Counted from the first letter of the stretch, positions 1-11,142 are shown. The stretch is 64,000 nucleotides of DNA from Indolivaga capnocytophagoides DSM 22835 (GCF_000426485.1 NZ_AUFL01000005.1:1-64000), one strand, 5' to 3'. Made by a program: numbers and translations. Notes: a model not told the origin generated them from the sequence alone.

Positions 1-216
1 GCTAAAGAACGTTCAATACTGCTTGACATCATCGAGGATCGTCATGAGCGAAAATCTATCATTGTGACTTCACAATTACCGGTTGCCAACTGGTATGATG
101 CAATAGGAGAGCCAACAGTCGCTGATGCCATTCTTGACCGCATCGTGCACTCGGCACATCTGATAGAACTCACCGGTGAGAGTGTGAGAAAAATGAAGGT
201 AGGTAAAAACAAGTAA
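1..216 (+). CDS. istB: IstB-type transposition helper ATPase, 3' end only (IS21 family)
   Basis: This is the last 71 codons of an open frame entering from the left edge. The translation contains TSQLPVANWYDAIGEP followed by ADAILDRIVHSAHLIEL, the characteristic C-terminal block of IstB, the AAA+ ATP-binding helper of the IS21 transposase IstA. The Walker motifs lie outside the window. IstB normally ends close to the right end of the element, so the IS terminus should lie within the next 100 bases or so, which fits the GGGGGCAA repeats that follow. Family assignment is firm from the motif. Whether the element is intact cannot be seen. Confidence 0.85.
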   Translation, partial: AKERSILLDIIEDRHERKSIIVTSQLPVANWYDAIGEPTVADAILDRIVHSAHLIELTGESVRKMKVGKNK

Positions 217-313
217 ATCTGAAATAAAAATGACCCCATCGACCAGGATATTTTAGGGGTAATTATAAAGTTTTTTCAGGGGGCAATTTAGATTTGGCAC
301 GAGGGGGCAACGC
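217..313. repeat. Probable right end of the IS21-family element
   Basis: Between the istB stop and the broken methyltransferase lies a short non-coding stretch with two direct copies of GGGGGCAA (279-286 and 303-310, 24 bp apart). IS21-family ends carry short internally repeated transposase-binding sites, so these copies are likely terminal repeats. The exact junction with host DNA is not visible without the left end of the element. It probably lies around 300-330, where methyltransferase similarity starts. Confidence 0.45.
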
Positions 314-475
314 TCACTGGATTTTCCAATTATCACCTTTTAGAATTTTCTTAAAAGAATCAATTAAGAATTTGCCTTCTTTGTCGAAACAGTTAGGAAA
401 ATGTTTTTTCAAAATGGTAATTTGTTTGCTATTGGCGGTTATATCCTTGTTGTCGAATATGTTTTGTTCTGTCAT
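314..475 (-). pseudogene. Truncated type III DNA methyltransferase (Mod), N-terminal fragment
   Basis: An ATG at 475 opens a 53-codon frame beginning MTEQNIFDNKDITANSKQ and continuing KKHFPNCFDKEGKF. I recognise this as the start of Bacteroidota site-specific adenine methyltransferases of the type III Mod kind, which normally run to 600 or more residues. The frame stops at 314, where IS21-like sequence begins, and none of the catalytic motifs (FxGxG, DPPY) is present. The simplest reading is a mod gene cut by the IS21 insertion or a later deletion, leaving only the first ~45 native codons plus a few from the element. The family call rests on remembered similarity of the N-terminus, so moderate confidence. 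Confidence 0.55.
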
Positions 476-647
476 AACGCTTTATCTTGTATTATTTTTA
501 GAATTATAACAAAAGTAACATTAAATCAAATTAAAGTGATGTATAATAGCTATGAAAATTTAGCCATAGGACATATTGAATACATCTTTTAAAAGAAAAA
601 TATATGTTGTCTAAAAAAATAGGGCAGTCGATAAACTGCCCCAATGC

Positions 648-1844
648 CTACAACAAATTCTTCATTGCTTCATCAATCTGACTATTTTCAAAGCTGTCTA
701 AGTAGATTTGAGTGATCTTTTCGGAACTATGACCTAGTGATTCAGAAATTATAGAAGTATTCACTCCAGAGCGTTTTAATACAGTTGCGTATGTGTGCCT
801 TGCAACATAGGTTGTAATATCAATCGGTAGTTCCAACTCTTCACCTATCTCTTTTAAACTCTTATTGATTATTCGTAAAACCTTATTCACTCGATTAGCT
901 TTCTGCTGAGCTGTTTTATGAAATGCAGAAAGGATTGGAAACAGGTACGCATTGTCCGAATGGTACTTTTCTACTATAAATAATGCCTTATCTTGAATAG
1001 GTAACTTTATAAGCTTCTTCGTTTTCTTTCTAGTATATACAAGCCTAGTATCAATAATATTATCTCTTGTAAGATAAGCCATATCAACAAAGTTGATTCC
1101 TCCAGATAAATAAGAGAAATAAAATAAATCGATTGCTAATTGTGTATATTCTCTGTCTACTTTATAATTTATAATCTGTTCAACATCTGTCTTTGTAATA
1201 GAGCGTTTAACAGTCTCTTTTTTGAGCTTAGAGACTTTATATATTCTAAATGGGTAATAGTCTGCTTTAACAATATTTTCTGTAATAGCACGATTGTATA
1301 ACACCCTAAAAGTTCTAAAGCGTACTCCGATTGAATTATCACCTAAACCTTTATTTCTAAGAAATGATTCATATTGTTTCAACCAATTAATATCAATATC
1401 TGAAAAATATACGTCAAGATGCTTATTAAATTCTAACAATGAAGCTCTTAATTCCTTAAATGTCGATGCATATTTTAATCTCCCCTCATTGTAAAGTCTA
1501 TCTATTTCGGAATGTAAGAAATCAGATACAGTCTGAATACTGTTTCCTCCTACTACAACTTCAACAAGTTTAGTTACTGTAAAATCTTTGCTTTCAGATT
1601 TGAATTCTATAATTTGATTAGAAAACTCTTTTGTCTTCTCTGTAATTAGATTGTTTATTAACTCTTTGTTCGGACAATTTCTTCGTGGTTTATTCTTGTC
1701 AAAATCCCAAAATTGTGGTAAAATAGATATTCCAAGACTTAAATATTTAAGCTTTCGACCTTGACAAAGTCTAATCATTAATGGATGTTCTCCGTTTGCT
1801 AAAGTTTTTGATTTGTAACATACAACATTCACAGTCGTTTGCAT
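648..1844 (-). CDS. Site-specific tyrosine recombinase (integrase) of an integrated element
   Basis: A 398-residue integrase with the usual three-part layout: an N-terminal arm-binding region (about 1-90), a SAM-like core-binding domain (about 105-195) and a C-terminal catalytic domain. Catalytic residues are visible in ARHTYATVL (R349, H350), LGHSS (H372) and the nucleophile Y381 in QIYLDSF. The box I region reads SGGINFVD with no arginine, a substitution also known in IntDOT-type Bacteroides recombinases. It starts 110 bp from the 3' end of tRNA-Arg and reads away from it, the arrangement expected for an element integrated at the tRNA 3' end. Two GGTTTAAAC boxes lie directly upstream. It is probably the integrase of the island that contains the istB and mod remnants to the left. 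Confidence 0.9.
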   Translation of the reverse strand: MQTTVNVVCYKSKTLANGEHPLMIRLCQGRKLKYLSLGISILPQFWDFDKNKPRRNCPNKELINNLITEKTKEFSNQIIEFKSESKDFTVTKLVEVVVGGNSIQTVSDFLHSEIDRLYNEGRLKYASTFKELRASLLEFNKHLDVYFSDIDINWLKQYESFLRNKGLGDNSIGVRFRTFRVLYNRAITENIVKADYYPFRIYKVSKLKKETVKRSITKTDVEQIINYKVDREYTQLAIDLFYFSYLSGGINFVDMAYLTRDNIIDTRLVYTRKKTKKLIKLPIQDKALFIVEKYHSDNAYLFPILSAFHKTAQQKANRVNKVLRIINKSLKEIGEELELPIDITTYVARHTYATVLKRSGVNTSIISESLGHSSEKITQIYLDSFENSQIDEAMKNLL

Positions 1845-1853
1845 TGTTTTGTC

Positions 1854-1874
1854 GGTTTAAACCTTGGTTTAAAC
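1854..1874. promoter_or_regulatory. Tandem GGTTTAAAC boxes upstream of the integrase start
   Basis: Two identical 9-bp copies of GGTTTAAAC (1854-1862 and 1866-1874) lie 12 bp apart, about 10 bp before the integrase ATG. Each contains the 8-bp palindrome GTTTAAAC. They could be an operator for integrase control or arm-type recombinase binding sites. The sequence alone does not decide. Confidence 0.4.
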
Positions 1875-1911
1875 ATCTGTCATATTCCATCACCAAAACC
1901 ACCCATATCCA

Positions 1912-1949
1912 CAACAAAAAAGCACTCATAATTTCTTATAAGTGCTTTT
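1912..1949 (-). terminator. Terminator downstream of tRNA-Arg
   Basis: Arms 1918-1931 and 1936-1949 form a 14-bp hairpin with one mismatch and a 4-nt loop. On the minus strand it is followed by a run of T. It starts 5 nt past the tRNA 3' end, so it probably ends the tRNA transcript. It may also mark the element boundary. Confidence 0.7.
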
Positions 1950-1953
1950 GGAG

Positions 1954-2027
1954 TGACCTCGACAGGATTCAAACCTGTAACCTTCTGATCCGTAGTCAGA
2001 TGCTCTATTCAGTTGAGCTACGAAGCC
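1954..2027 (-). tRNA. tRNA-Arg (anticodon ACG)
   Basis: Read on the minus strand, the 74-nt cloverleaf is complete. The acceptor arms GGCTTCG and CGAGGTC pair with two G-U wobbles, and the discriminator is A. The anticodon stem TCTGA/TCAGA encloses the loop CTACGGA, with anticodon ACG decoding CGU and, after A34 deamination, CGC and CGA. The T arm reads ACAGG-TTTGAAT-CCTGT. No CCA is encoded. An integrase gene lies just past its 3' end, so this tRNA is the likely chromosomal attachment site of the element to the left. Confidence 0.95.
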
Positions 2028-2044
2028 ATTGCTTAAATGCGTTG

Positions 2045-2075
2045 CAAAAGTACGGAGCTTTTTTTAATTTTGCAA
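2045..2075 (-). promoter_or_regulatory. Promoter of tRNA-Arg
   Basis: On the minus strand TTGC (2075-2072), a 19-nt spacer and TACTTTTG (2052-2045) match the Bacteroidota -33/-7 consensus. The predicted start lies about 10 nt upstream of the tRNA 5' end. Confidence 0.65.
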
Positions 2076-2144
2076 GAGTTGATGCGTATTTTTTTGAATT
2101 AAAATAACCTGATAACTGTAAATGATTAGTAGCTCAGCATTTAA

Positions 2145-2182
2145 GAAATAAAAAAAGCAGAGTAATTTTTATTTACTCTGCT
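2145..2182 (-). terminator. Terminator after gnd
   Basis: A perfect 10-bp stem, AGCAGAGTAA (2156-2165) with TTACTCTGCT (2173-2182), has a 7-nt loop. On the minus strand it is followed by TTTTTT. It sits 24 nt beyond the gnd stop codon. Confidence 0.85.
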
Positions 2183-2205
2183 CTATATTCTATGATATCG
2201 ACTGC

Positions 2206-3657
2206 TTATACATTATATGTCGAAGAAGCTGTGTCTCCACCGTGACCTGTCCAATTTGTATGGAAGAATTGTCCGCGAGGTTTATCAATTCTTTCATAAG
2301 TATGAGCTCCGAAATAGTCTCTTTGAGCTTGCAGTAAGTTCGCAGGCAATCTATCGGAACGTAATCCGTCGAAATAATTAAGAGCAGCAGCCAATGCAGG
2401 CACTGGCACTCCATTAAGTACAGCTTGTGCAATAACTTGTCTCCAACCATCTTGAGTTTGTTCGATTTTCTCTTTGAAAAATGAATCAAGGATCAAGCTT
2501 GGTAAGCTAGGATTCTTATCAAATGCTTTTTTGATATCTCCCAAGAATGCAGAACGGATAATACAGCCACCTCTCCACATAAGAGCGATACCTCCATAAT
2601 TAAGGTTCCATTTGTATTCTTTAGCAGCTTCCATCATCAGGTTGTAACCCTGAGCATACGAAATAATTTTAGCTCCATACAAAGCCATTTTCAGATCGTC
2701 AACAAATTTCTGTTTGTCTCCTTTGAAGTTTGCTTTAGTTCCGGTAATTTGTTTCGAAACTTCTACTCGAAATTCTTTCTGAGCCGATAAGCAGCGAGAG
2801 AATACCGATTCGGCAATTAGAGTAAGCGGTATACCTAATTCTAAAGCCGAATCTACAGTCCATTTACCTGTTCCTTTTTGCCCGGCAGTATCAAGGATAG
2901 AATCAACTAGAGCATTTCCGTTTTCATCTTTGTATGCAAGAATATCTGCTGTTATTTCTATTAAATATGAATTAAGCTCTTCAGTATTCCATTTTTTGAA
3001 AACTTCGTGTTGTTCATCAGCACTCATTCCCAATAAATCTTTCATTAATTGATATGCCTCTGTTATGATTTGCATATCTCCATACTCAATACCATTGTGC
3101 ACCATTTTCACAAAGTGTCCGGCTCCACCTTCGCCAACCCAATCACAACAAGGTTCACCATCGACTTTAGCGGCAATCGATTGGAATATGCCCTTTACAT
3201 AAGGCCAGGCAGCAGGAGAACCTCCGGGCATCATTGAAGGTCCTTTCAATGCACCTTCTTCACCACCCGATACACCTGTACCTACATATAACAGCCCTTT
3301 GCTTTCTACATAAGCTACTCTACGGTTAGTATCGGTATATAGACTGTTTCCTCCATCTATAATAATATCACCTTCTTCAAGATGAGGTAACAACAATTCG
3401 ATGAAATCGTCAACAGGCTTTCCAGCTTTAACCAACATCATCACTTTTCGGGGACGCTCAAGAGATGCGATAAGTTCTTCAATAGAGTGCGTGCCGATAA
3501 AATTCTTTCCAGCTCCACGTCCATTGACAAAAGCATCTACTTTCTCCACTGTTCGGTTATATACAGCTACGGTATAGCCTTTACTTTCCATATTTAACAC
3601 TAGGTTCTCACCCATCACGGCAAGACCAATCAATCCTATATCCGCAAGTTTTTTCAT
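2206..3657 (-). CDS. gnd: 6-phosphogluconate dehydrogenase, decarboxylating
   Basis: The 483-residue protein is full length for the family. It oxidises and decarboxylates 6-phosphogluconate to ribulose 5-phosphate with NADP+ in the cytoplasmic oxidative pentose phosphate pathway. The N-terminal Rossmann fold starts with GLAVMGENLVLNM (about 10-22). The substrate-binding motif VGTGVSGGEEGALKGPSMMPGG is split around 127-148, and KMVHNGIEYGDMQ (around 184-196) holds the catalytic Lys and the family Asn/Glu. The C-terminal helical domain includes AGQKGTGKWT. The ATG at 3657 starts directly at the nucleotide-binding fold. The gene stands alone with its own terminator; no zwf or pgl is adjacent in this window, although these are neighbours in some relatives. 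Confidence 0.96.
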   Translation of the reverse strand: MKKLADIGLIGLAVMGENLVLNMESKGYTVAVYNRTVEKVDAFVNGRGAGKNFIGTHSIEELIASLERPRKVMMLVKAGKPVDDFIELLLPHLEEGDIIIDGGNSLYTDTNRRVAYVESKGLLYVGTGVSGGEEGALKGPSMMPGGSPAAWPYVKGIFQSIAAKVDGEPCCDWVGEGGAGHFVKMVHNGIEYGDMQIITEAYQLMKDLLGMSADEQHEVFKKWNTEELNSYLIEITADILAYKDENGNALVDSILDTAGQKGTGKWTVDSALELGIPLTLIAESVFSRCLSAQKEFRVEVSKQITGTKANFKGDKQKFVDDLKMALYGAKIISYAQGYNLMMEAAKEYKWNLNYGGIALMWRGGCIIRSAFLGDIKKAFDKNPSLPSLILDSFFKEKIEQTQDGWRQVIAQAVLNGVPVPALAAALNYFDGLRSDRLPANLLQAQRDYFGAHTYERIDKPRGQFFHTNWTGHGGDTASSTYNV

Positions 3658-4334
3658 ATTATATTATTGATATATATTATTTGTTAGAACAATCGGTTTT
3701 AGTATGTGTTTTCATTAATTTTTTAATATTTGCTAAAGTTAATCAATAGTTTTGAATTTAAGCCCAATATAATAGATAGAAACTATTTATATCAATTACT
3801 ATCTTATAGCAATCATCTCCTCATCACGCTATCTACATGATACATAATACATTGTACACTTCCCTCCAGCAGAACAAGCTTCCTAAAGAGATGAAAAGCA
3901 TCCTATTTATGTTAAATTGAAAAGTAATTCTATCTATTTTATTTCATTATGATAATTTATTCTATATTTGCATTTCAAATTGACATTAATAAAAGTAGTG
4001 ATATAATTTTAAGTTTTTCTATTATTAATTATTGAGTTATAGCTTCTGCCTAAATAATAGATTTACGCAAAAAAAGAAATTGAACAAGTGTTATTACAGT
4101 GTTTAAAAGATTCGTTTCGATTTTCGGTTATTTAAAAGAGTGGAGTTAACAGATAATAAGTGGATAATTTATTTAATGTTACCCATCTGAACCTATCAGC
4201 GTAACAATTATGAAATAATTTCTTCACATAAGCTTATTGCAAATGCAATATATCTGTAAAAAAAATATAAGTATTTAGCATCGCATTTAAAGTTTTTTTA
4301 AGGCATATATTATAATATTAATCAACAGGTAATT
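3658..4334. other. 677-bp intergenic region before the TonB receptor
   Basis: No supportable coding sequence or RNA gene is seen. The region is very AT-rich and divergent, holding the gnd promoter on one side and the receptor promoter on the other. The best promoter-like element for the receptor is TATATTTG at 3963-3970. If used, it leaves a leader of roughly 360 nt. Confidence 0.4.
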
Positions 4335-7300
4335 ATGGTAAAGAGAATCAGTCATTACTTATCACTAATTTTGTTAGTGGTTTCTATTACTGTTAACGCA
4401 CAGGTTACGACCTCGTCAATGAGTGGTAAAGTAACTGACGTAAACAATGAAGTTATTATCGGGGCTACAATCCAGGCTCTTCACGTTCCTTCCGGTACTT
4501 CATACGGTGGAGTAACCAATACTGACGGACGCTACACAATTCAAGGAATGCGTGCCGGAGGTCCTTACAAGGTTACAATCTCTTATGTGGGCTACGAAAC
4601 AAAGGTCTTTTCTGAATTAGTCCTAAAATTAGGAGAAGCCACAAACATTTCCACAGAATTAAAGGAGTCTACAGAGCTAAAAGAAGTTGTAGTACTAGGT
4701 AGATCCGGTGTAGATGCAAATAAAACGGGAGCCGCAGCAAGTATAAATGCTGCGCAAATAAATAACATGCCTTCTATTACTCACGGTATAGCAGATGTTC
4801 TGAGACTGAACCCTCAGATAAGTGTAAGTTCGTCGGGAGCAATGTCGTTCGCTGGTGTTAACAACCGTTATAACAGCTTTCAGATTGATGGAGCTATGAA
4901 TAATGATGTTTTTGGGTTAACATCGAATGGATCGAATGGAGGACAAGCCGGAACCCAGCCGGTATCAATGGAAACGATTGACCAAATACAGGTTAATATA
5001 GCTCCATTTGATGTTCGTCAATCAGGATTCACAGGAGGCGCTATAAATGCCATCACAAAATCGGGAACTAATAATTTCCATGGATCTGTTTATGGTTATG
5101 GAAACAATCAGAATCTGATAGGAAATAAATACACCCTGATGAATGGCAGCAACAGTGAAAAATATGACAAGCAGAAAGAATATCAAACAGGTATTACTTT
5201 TGGAGGTCCTATCATTAAGAACAAGTTATTCTTCTTTACAAATTACGAAAAAGCAAGCAAAACATATCCAAATGGCTATGGACTGGGAGCTTCTGCATCA
5301 AGCATCACTCCTGCACTAGCTGAAAGTATTTTAGCGATAATCCAAGCTAAGGCTCTAGAACAAGGAGTTACTTACAATGGAGGCTTCAGTAATTCTGATG
5401 TATATACTAAATCAGACAAAGCAAGTGCAAAATTAGATTGGAATATCAACGATAAACATAAAGCCTCTTTCCGTTGGAGCTTGGTATCTGCAAAGCAATT
5501 AAATAGCACCAGTACAGCTTCTAATCTCAACAGTTCTGACTATAGCTATGACTTTATATCTAAAACAAATACATTTGTTGCAGAATTACAAAGCCGTTTA
5601 TCAAACAATTTAAGCAATGAATTCCGCGCATCTTATGTTCGCGCAAGAGATCAACGTGATCCGGGAAATCCATTTCCTATGATAAGCATTTCCAATGTAG
5701 GAAACGGAACTTTAAATATAGGTAATGAACGTTCATCAATGGCTAATTCTCTTGATCAAGATATATGGTCATTTACAGATAACCTTACTATATACAAAGG
5801 AAATCATAACATCACATTAGGTACACATAATGAGTTCTACAATTTTGCAAACTTGTTTATTCAAGATGCATATGGAACTTATTATTATAATAGCGTTGAC
5901 GATTTTGTTGCAGGTAAGATCAATCGTTATCGTTATGGACAAGCCAATGTTGATGTAACAGGTGATCCTCTATGGAAAGCATCTTTTGGTGCCGGACAAT
6001 TGGGATTATATGCGCAAGACAAATGGAATGTATCAGATAAACTAGATATTACTTTAGGTCTTCGCATGGATATTCCTTTGTTTTTCGATACTCCAGCTGA
6101 AAATGCAGGTTTCAACGATTATTCAACACAGCAGGGTTGGGGTTACAAAACAAATCAAAAACTAAGTAGTACACCTATGTTCTCGCCCCGCGCAGGATTC
6201 CGTTGGAATGCTGATGGTCACAATAAACTTGTACTTCGGGGTGGAGCAGGTATCTTCACTGGTCGTATCCCTTTTGTATGGTTGAGCAATAACTTCTCTA
6301 ACACAGGTATACAGTTATCGACATACAATACAACTTCAACTGGAAACCTATCTCTGATATTGGATCCTAACAAGCAATCTGAAAATGCGAGCAAGCTGGC
6401 AGCTTCTGGTGCTCAGACAATCAATGTATTTGATAAAGATTTCAAATTTTCTCAGAATCTACGGTTCAATTTAGGTTTAGACTTCGAATTGGGAGGCATC
6501 AACTGGACAGCAGAGGCTATATATTCTAAAACACTGAATGATATCCTTTATCAAAACAAAGCCTACGACGTTAATGGTAAAACTTTAGGTGGAACTATCA
6601 GCAGTTTGGATTTTGATCAACGCCCAATGTTTTCACGGACAACTACCGGAACAGACTATGCTTACATATATGCATTATCAAATACCAGTAAGGGTTACTC
6701 GTATAACTTATCTTTGAAAGGTGAAAAGAAATTTGATTTCGGTTTGGATCTGATGGCGTCATATACCTATACACGTTCTAAATCACTTAATAGCGGAACT
6801 TCTTCTGTAGCTCAGTCAAACTGGAACTACAACTATACAAGAAGCAATCCGAATGATCCGGAATTAGGATTTTCTGCATTCAATTTCCCTCACAGAATCA
6901 ATGCATCTGCCTTCTACCACAAAACATACGGATCAGGATGGACAACAACTGTTGGCCTTATCTATTCAGGCTCATCTGGTGCTCCTTATTCAATATATTA
7001 TAATGGAGACCTAAATGGCGACAGTTCTAATGGTAATGACTTGATCTTTATCCCAACAGATGCACAAATAGATCAAATGCCATTTTTAGCTACCAGTGCT
7101 TATTCTGTTGATGCTCAAAAAGCAGGAATGAAAGAATGGATCGCCAAAGATTCTTATTTAAGTAAACACCGCGGAGAGTACTTTGACCGTTATGCAGACA
7201 ATGAAGATTTTGAACATCACTTCGACTTCCACTTGGCTCAAAAATTCAGCTTTAACGCAGCTGGTACAGTACACTCTATAGAGCTTTCATTCGATATTAT

Positions 7301-7499
7301 GAACGTTGGTAATATGCTTAATAAGAAATGGGGACGCTATGCGGCTGCCGGAGGCTCTTCTACTTATTACAGCCCTATCACTTATAATAGCTCCACATCT
7401 CAATTCCAATTCTTACATGATGGAGACTACAACATGCGTTCATACAGCGATTATTATTCTCGCTGGAGAGGACAACTTGGTTTGAAATACACTTTCTAA
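4335..7499 (+). CDS. Oar-like TonB-dependent outer-membrane receptor
   Basis: A 1,054-residue outer-membrane protein. After a signal peptide (1-22, ending VNAQ) comes a carboxypeptidase-regulatory-like beta-sandwich (about 28-110; GKVTDVNNEVIIGATI, then VSYVGYE-type end) followed by a TonB plug and a long beta-barrel ending in aromatic GLKYTF. The plug has NRYNSFQIDGAMNNDVFG and VNIAPFDVRQSGFTGGAINAITKSGTN, typical of Oar-family receptors rather than SusC. No SusD partner follows, consistent with that assignment. Oar-type proteins have been tied to export or uptake of peptides or proteins, but the substrate here is unknown. The gene is monocistronic, with a strong terminator. Confidence 0.85.
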   Translation: MVKRISHYLSLILLVVSITVNAQVTTSSMSGKVTDVNNEVIIGATIQALHVPSGTSYGGVTNTDGRYTIQGMRAGGPYKVTISYVGYETKVFSELVLKLGEATNISTELKESTELKEVVVLGRSGVDANKTGAAASINAAQINNMPSITHGIADVLRLNPQISVSSSGAMSFAGVNNRYNSFQIDGAMNNDVFGLTSNGSNGGQAGTQPVSMETIDQIQVNIAPFDVRQSGFTGGAINAITKSGTNNFHGSVYGYGNNQNLIGNKYTLMNGSNSEKYDKQKEYQTGITFGGPIIKNKLFFFTNYEKASKTYPNGYGLGASASSITPALAESILAIIQAKALEQGVTYNGGFSNSDVYTKSDKASAKLDWNINDKHKASFRWSLVSAKQLNSTSTASNLNSSDYSYDFISKTNTFVAELQSRLSNNLSNEFRASYVRARDQRDPGNPFPMISISNVGNGTLNIGNERSSMANSLDQDIWSFTDNLTIYKGNHNITLGTHNEFYNFANLFIQDAYGTYYYNSVDDFVAGKINRYRYGQANVDVTGDPLWKASFGAGQLGLYAQDKWNVSDKLDITLGLRMDIPLFFDTPAENAGFNDYSTQQGWGYKTNQKLSSTPMFSPRAGFRWNADGHNKLVLRGGAGIFTGRIPFVWLSNNFSNTGIQLSTYNTTSTGNLSLILDPNKQSENASKLAASGAQTINVFDKDFKFSQNLRFNLGLDFELGGINWTAEAIYSKTLNDILYQNKAYDVNGKTLGGTISSLDFDQRPMFSRTTTGTDYAYIYALSNTSKGYSYNLSLKGEKKFDFGLDLMASYTYTRSKSLNSGTSSVAQSNWNYNYTRSNPNDPELGFSAFNFPHRINASAFYHKTYGSGWTTTVGLIYSGSSGAPYSIYYNGDLNGDSSNGNDLIFIPTDAQIDQMPFLATSAYSVDAQKAGMKEWIAKDSYLSKHRGEYFDRYADNEDFEHHFDFHLAQKFSFNAAGTVHSIELSFDIMNVGNMLNKKWGRYAAAGGSSTYYSPITYNSSTSQFQFLHDGDYNMRSYSDYYSRWRGQLGLKYTF

Positions 7500-7521
7500 T
7501 CAATTAATATAGTTAAACAGT

Positions 7522-7552
7522 AAAAGCCGATTACTTAAAGTAATCGGCTTTT
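7522..7552. terminator. Bidirectional terminator between the TonB receptor and dapA
   Basis: A 15-bp perfect stem (7522-7536 with 7538-7552) has A runs on one flank and T runs on the other. The genes on both sides converge on it, so it can serve both strands. Confidence 0.9.
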
Positions 7553-7598
7553 TTATATCTTAATTTTAAAAGAATCTGCTTTTAGAGAAAGATGAAGA

Positions 7599-8492
7599 TC
7601 AGCATTTTATGTTCAGTTCATTCAGCACTAATCTTATTTTCTCGAAAGTGGTGATACGAGTAGGAACTAAAGGCAGTCTTAACTTATTCTCTATATATCC
7701 CATCATATTCAGCATGGACTTTACACCGGCAGGATTACCATCGATAAAAAGCAAACTGAACAATTCACTAAAACCATGATGTATAGTCAATGCACTCTGA
7801 TAATCTCCGTCTAAAGCAAGGCGGGTCATCCGGCTAAATTCTTTCGGAAAAGCATTGGCTATAACTGATATAACACCTATTGCACCTAATGTAATAAGAG
7901 GAAAAGTAATTCCGTCATCGCCTGATATTACATCAAATGATTCTGGTTTACGCTTTATTATATCATCCATCTGGGTCATATCTCCGGATGCTTCTTTGAT
8001 AGCAACCACATTCTTAAATTCATTTGCTATACGTAAGGTTGTTTCGGCAGACATATTCACGCCTGTCCTTCCAGGAACATTATACAGTATAACAGGCAGT
8101 TTAGATGCTTCGGACACAGCCTTATAATGTTGATATATACCCTCCTGCGAAGGTTTATTATAGTATGGAACAACTGACAGTATAGCATCTATTCCGTCAA
8201 AATTGCCATTTCTCAGGTAATCGACTATAGCACGCGTATTATTACCTCCGGCTCCGAGTATAATAGGAATCTTCCCATTAACCCGATTAACAACCAATTC
8301 GATAATATTCTTTTTTTCGTCTTCTGTAAGGGTTGGAGTTTCAGCTGTTGTCCCCAGTATTACAAGATAATCTGTATTATTCTGAATCTGGTAATCAACA
8401 AGTCTGGTCAGAGCATCATAATCAACACTCTCATCGTCCTTAAACGGAGTAATTAATGCAACACCTACACCTCTTAGATTTATTCTTGACAT
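7599..8492 (-). CDS. dapA: 4-hydroxy-tetrahydrodipicolinate synthase
   Basis: The 297-residue protein condenses pyruvate with aspartate semialdehyde, the first committed step of lysine and diaminopimelate synthesis, so it feeds peptidoglycan as well as protein. The (beta/alpha)8 landmarks are present: GTTAETPTLTEDEK (around 46-59), SVVPYYNKPSQEG with the catalytic Tyr, LYNVPGRTG, and VAIKEASGD with the Schiff-base Lys near 165. Length and motifs are standard. Two minus-strand genes, the 173-residue conserved protein and ligA, lie directly upstream, and the three may share transcription. Confidence 0.96.
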   Translation of the reverse strand: MSRINLRGVGVALITPFKDDESVDYDALTRLVDYQIQNNTDYLVILGTTAETPTLTEDEKKNIIELVVNRVNGKIPIILGAGGNNTRAIVDYLRNGNFDGIDAILSVVPYYNKPSQEGIYQHYKAVSEASKLPVILYNVPGRTGVNMSAETTLRIANEFKNVVAIKEASGDMTQMDDIIKRKPESFDVISGDDGITFPLITLGAIGVISVIANAFPKEFSRMTRLALDGDYQSALTIHHGFSELFSLLFIDGNPAGVKSMLNMMGYIENKLRLPLVPTRITTFEKIRLVLNELNIKC

Positions 8493-8570
8493 AAATTATA
8501 TTCTTGTCTTGTTTGGCTGTTGACTCTTCTGTTTCTTGAAAATTACGGTAAAGTTAATCAATATTTAAAC

Positions 8571-9092
8571 TTACCGCATCTGAGCCAGATAAATTTTTAG
8601 CTGTTCGTATGCTTCCGTTAGCGTTTTATCATTTTCACGATAAAACACAAAATCATAAACCTTATACTTCACCTCAGATGTTCCGATACAAAAACGACTC
8701 TTATTTCGAACAAGGAGAGACAACAAATAATTGTCTTTTTCGGCAGATAAATCTATCAGTGTATCATATTTTTCATTCCCGAATTCGGTAAATACACCGG
8801 AACGTATCGCCTTCATCCAGCTTAGATCTTTATTTAAATCTACAGTCTTCACCCATTCGGGTAATGTTATACCGAATATTTCACCCTTCGATGTTTTCGG
8901 CAAGACAGTCCACGCAGATACCAATTTACCTGCTCCTTGCAGGTCAGCGGCAACAGACTGCACTTCTTCCCAATCTTTGATATCAAAAAGAATAAGTACA
9001 TTCTTTATTTTATCGAAATTCAGAAATTGGTGCTCACGCTTATTATTCTTTAGTTCCGATTCTATACTCTTTTGTATGAAGTATTCAAACAT
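8571..9092 (-). CDS. Conserved Bacteroidota protein of unknown function (DUF6913-like)
   Basis: A 173-residue soluble protein without signal peptide or membrane segment. Visible features are a basic N-terminus (SIESELKNNKREHQFLNF), an alternating hydrophobic strand pattern (VLILFD) and a middle block KYDTLIDLSAEKD. I associate it with a Bacteroidales family of unknown function that is often found between dapA and ligA, as here. It ends 78 bp before dapA starts, and its ATG is 7 bp past the ligA stop, so it is probably cotranscribed with ligA. The DUF number is from memory. No biochemical role is proposed. Confidence 0.7.
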   Translation of the reverse strand: MFEYFIQKSIESELKNNKREHQFLNFDKIKNVLILFDIKDWEEVQSVAADLQGAGKLVSAWTVLPKTSKGEIFGITLPEWVKTVDLNKDLSWMKAIRSGVFTEFGNEKYDTLIDLSAEKDNYLLSLLVRNKSRFCIGTSEVKYKVYDFVFYRENDKTLTEAYEQLKIYLAQMR

Positions 9093-9099
9093 AAGCAGA

Positions 9100-11142
<2,043 letters not shown>

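Noticed and set aside
294-592. Two plus-strand open frames of 71 and 63 codons
   Set aside because: Both lie over the antisense of the truncated mod fragment and IS end, show no family pattern and have odd composition. The minus-strand mod reading explains the sequence better.
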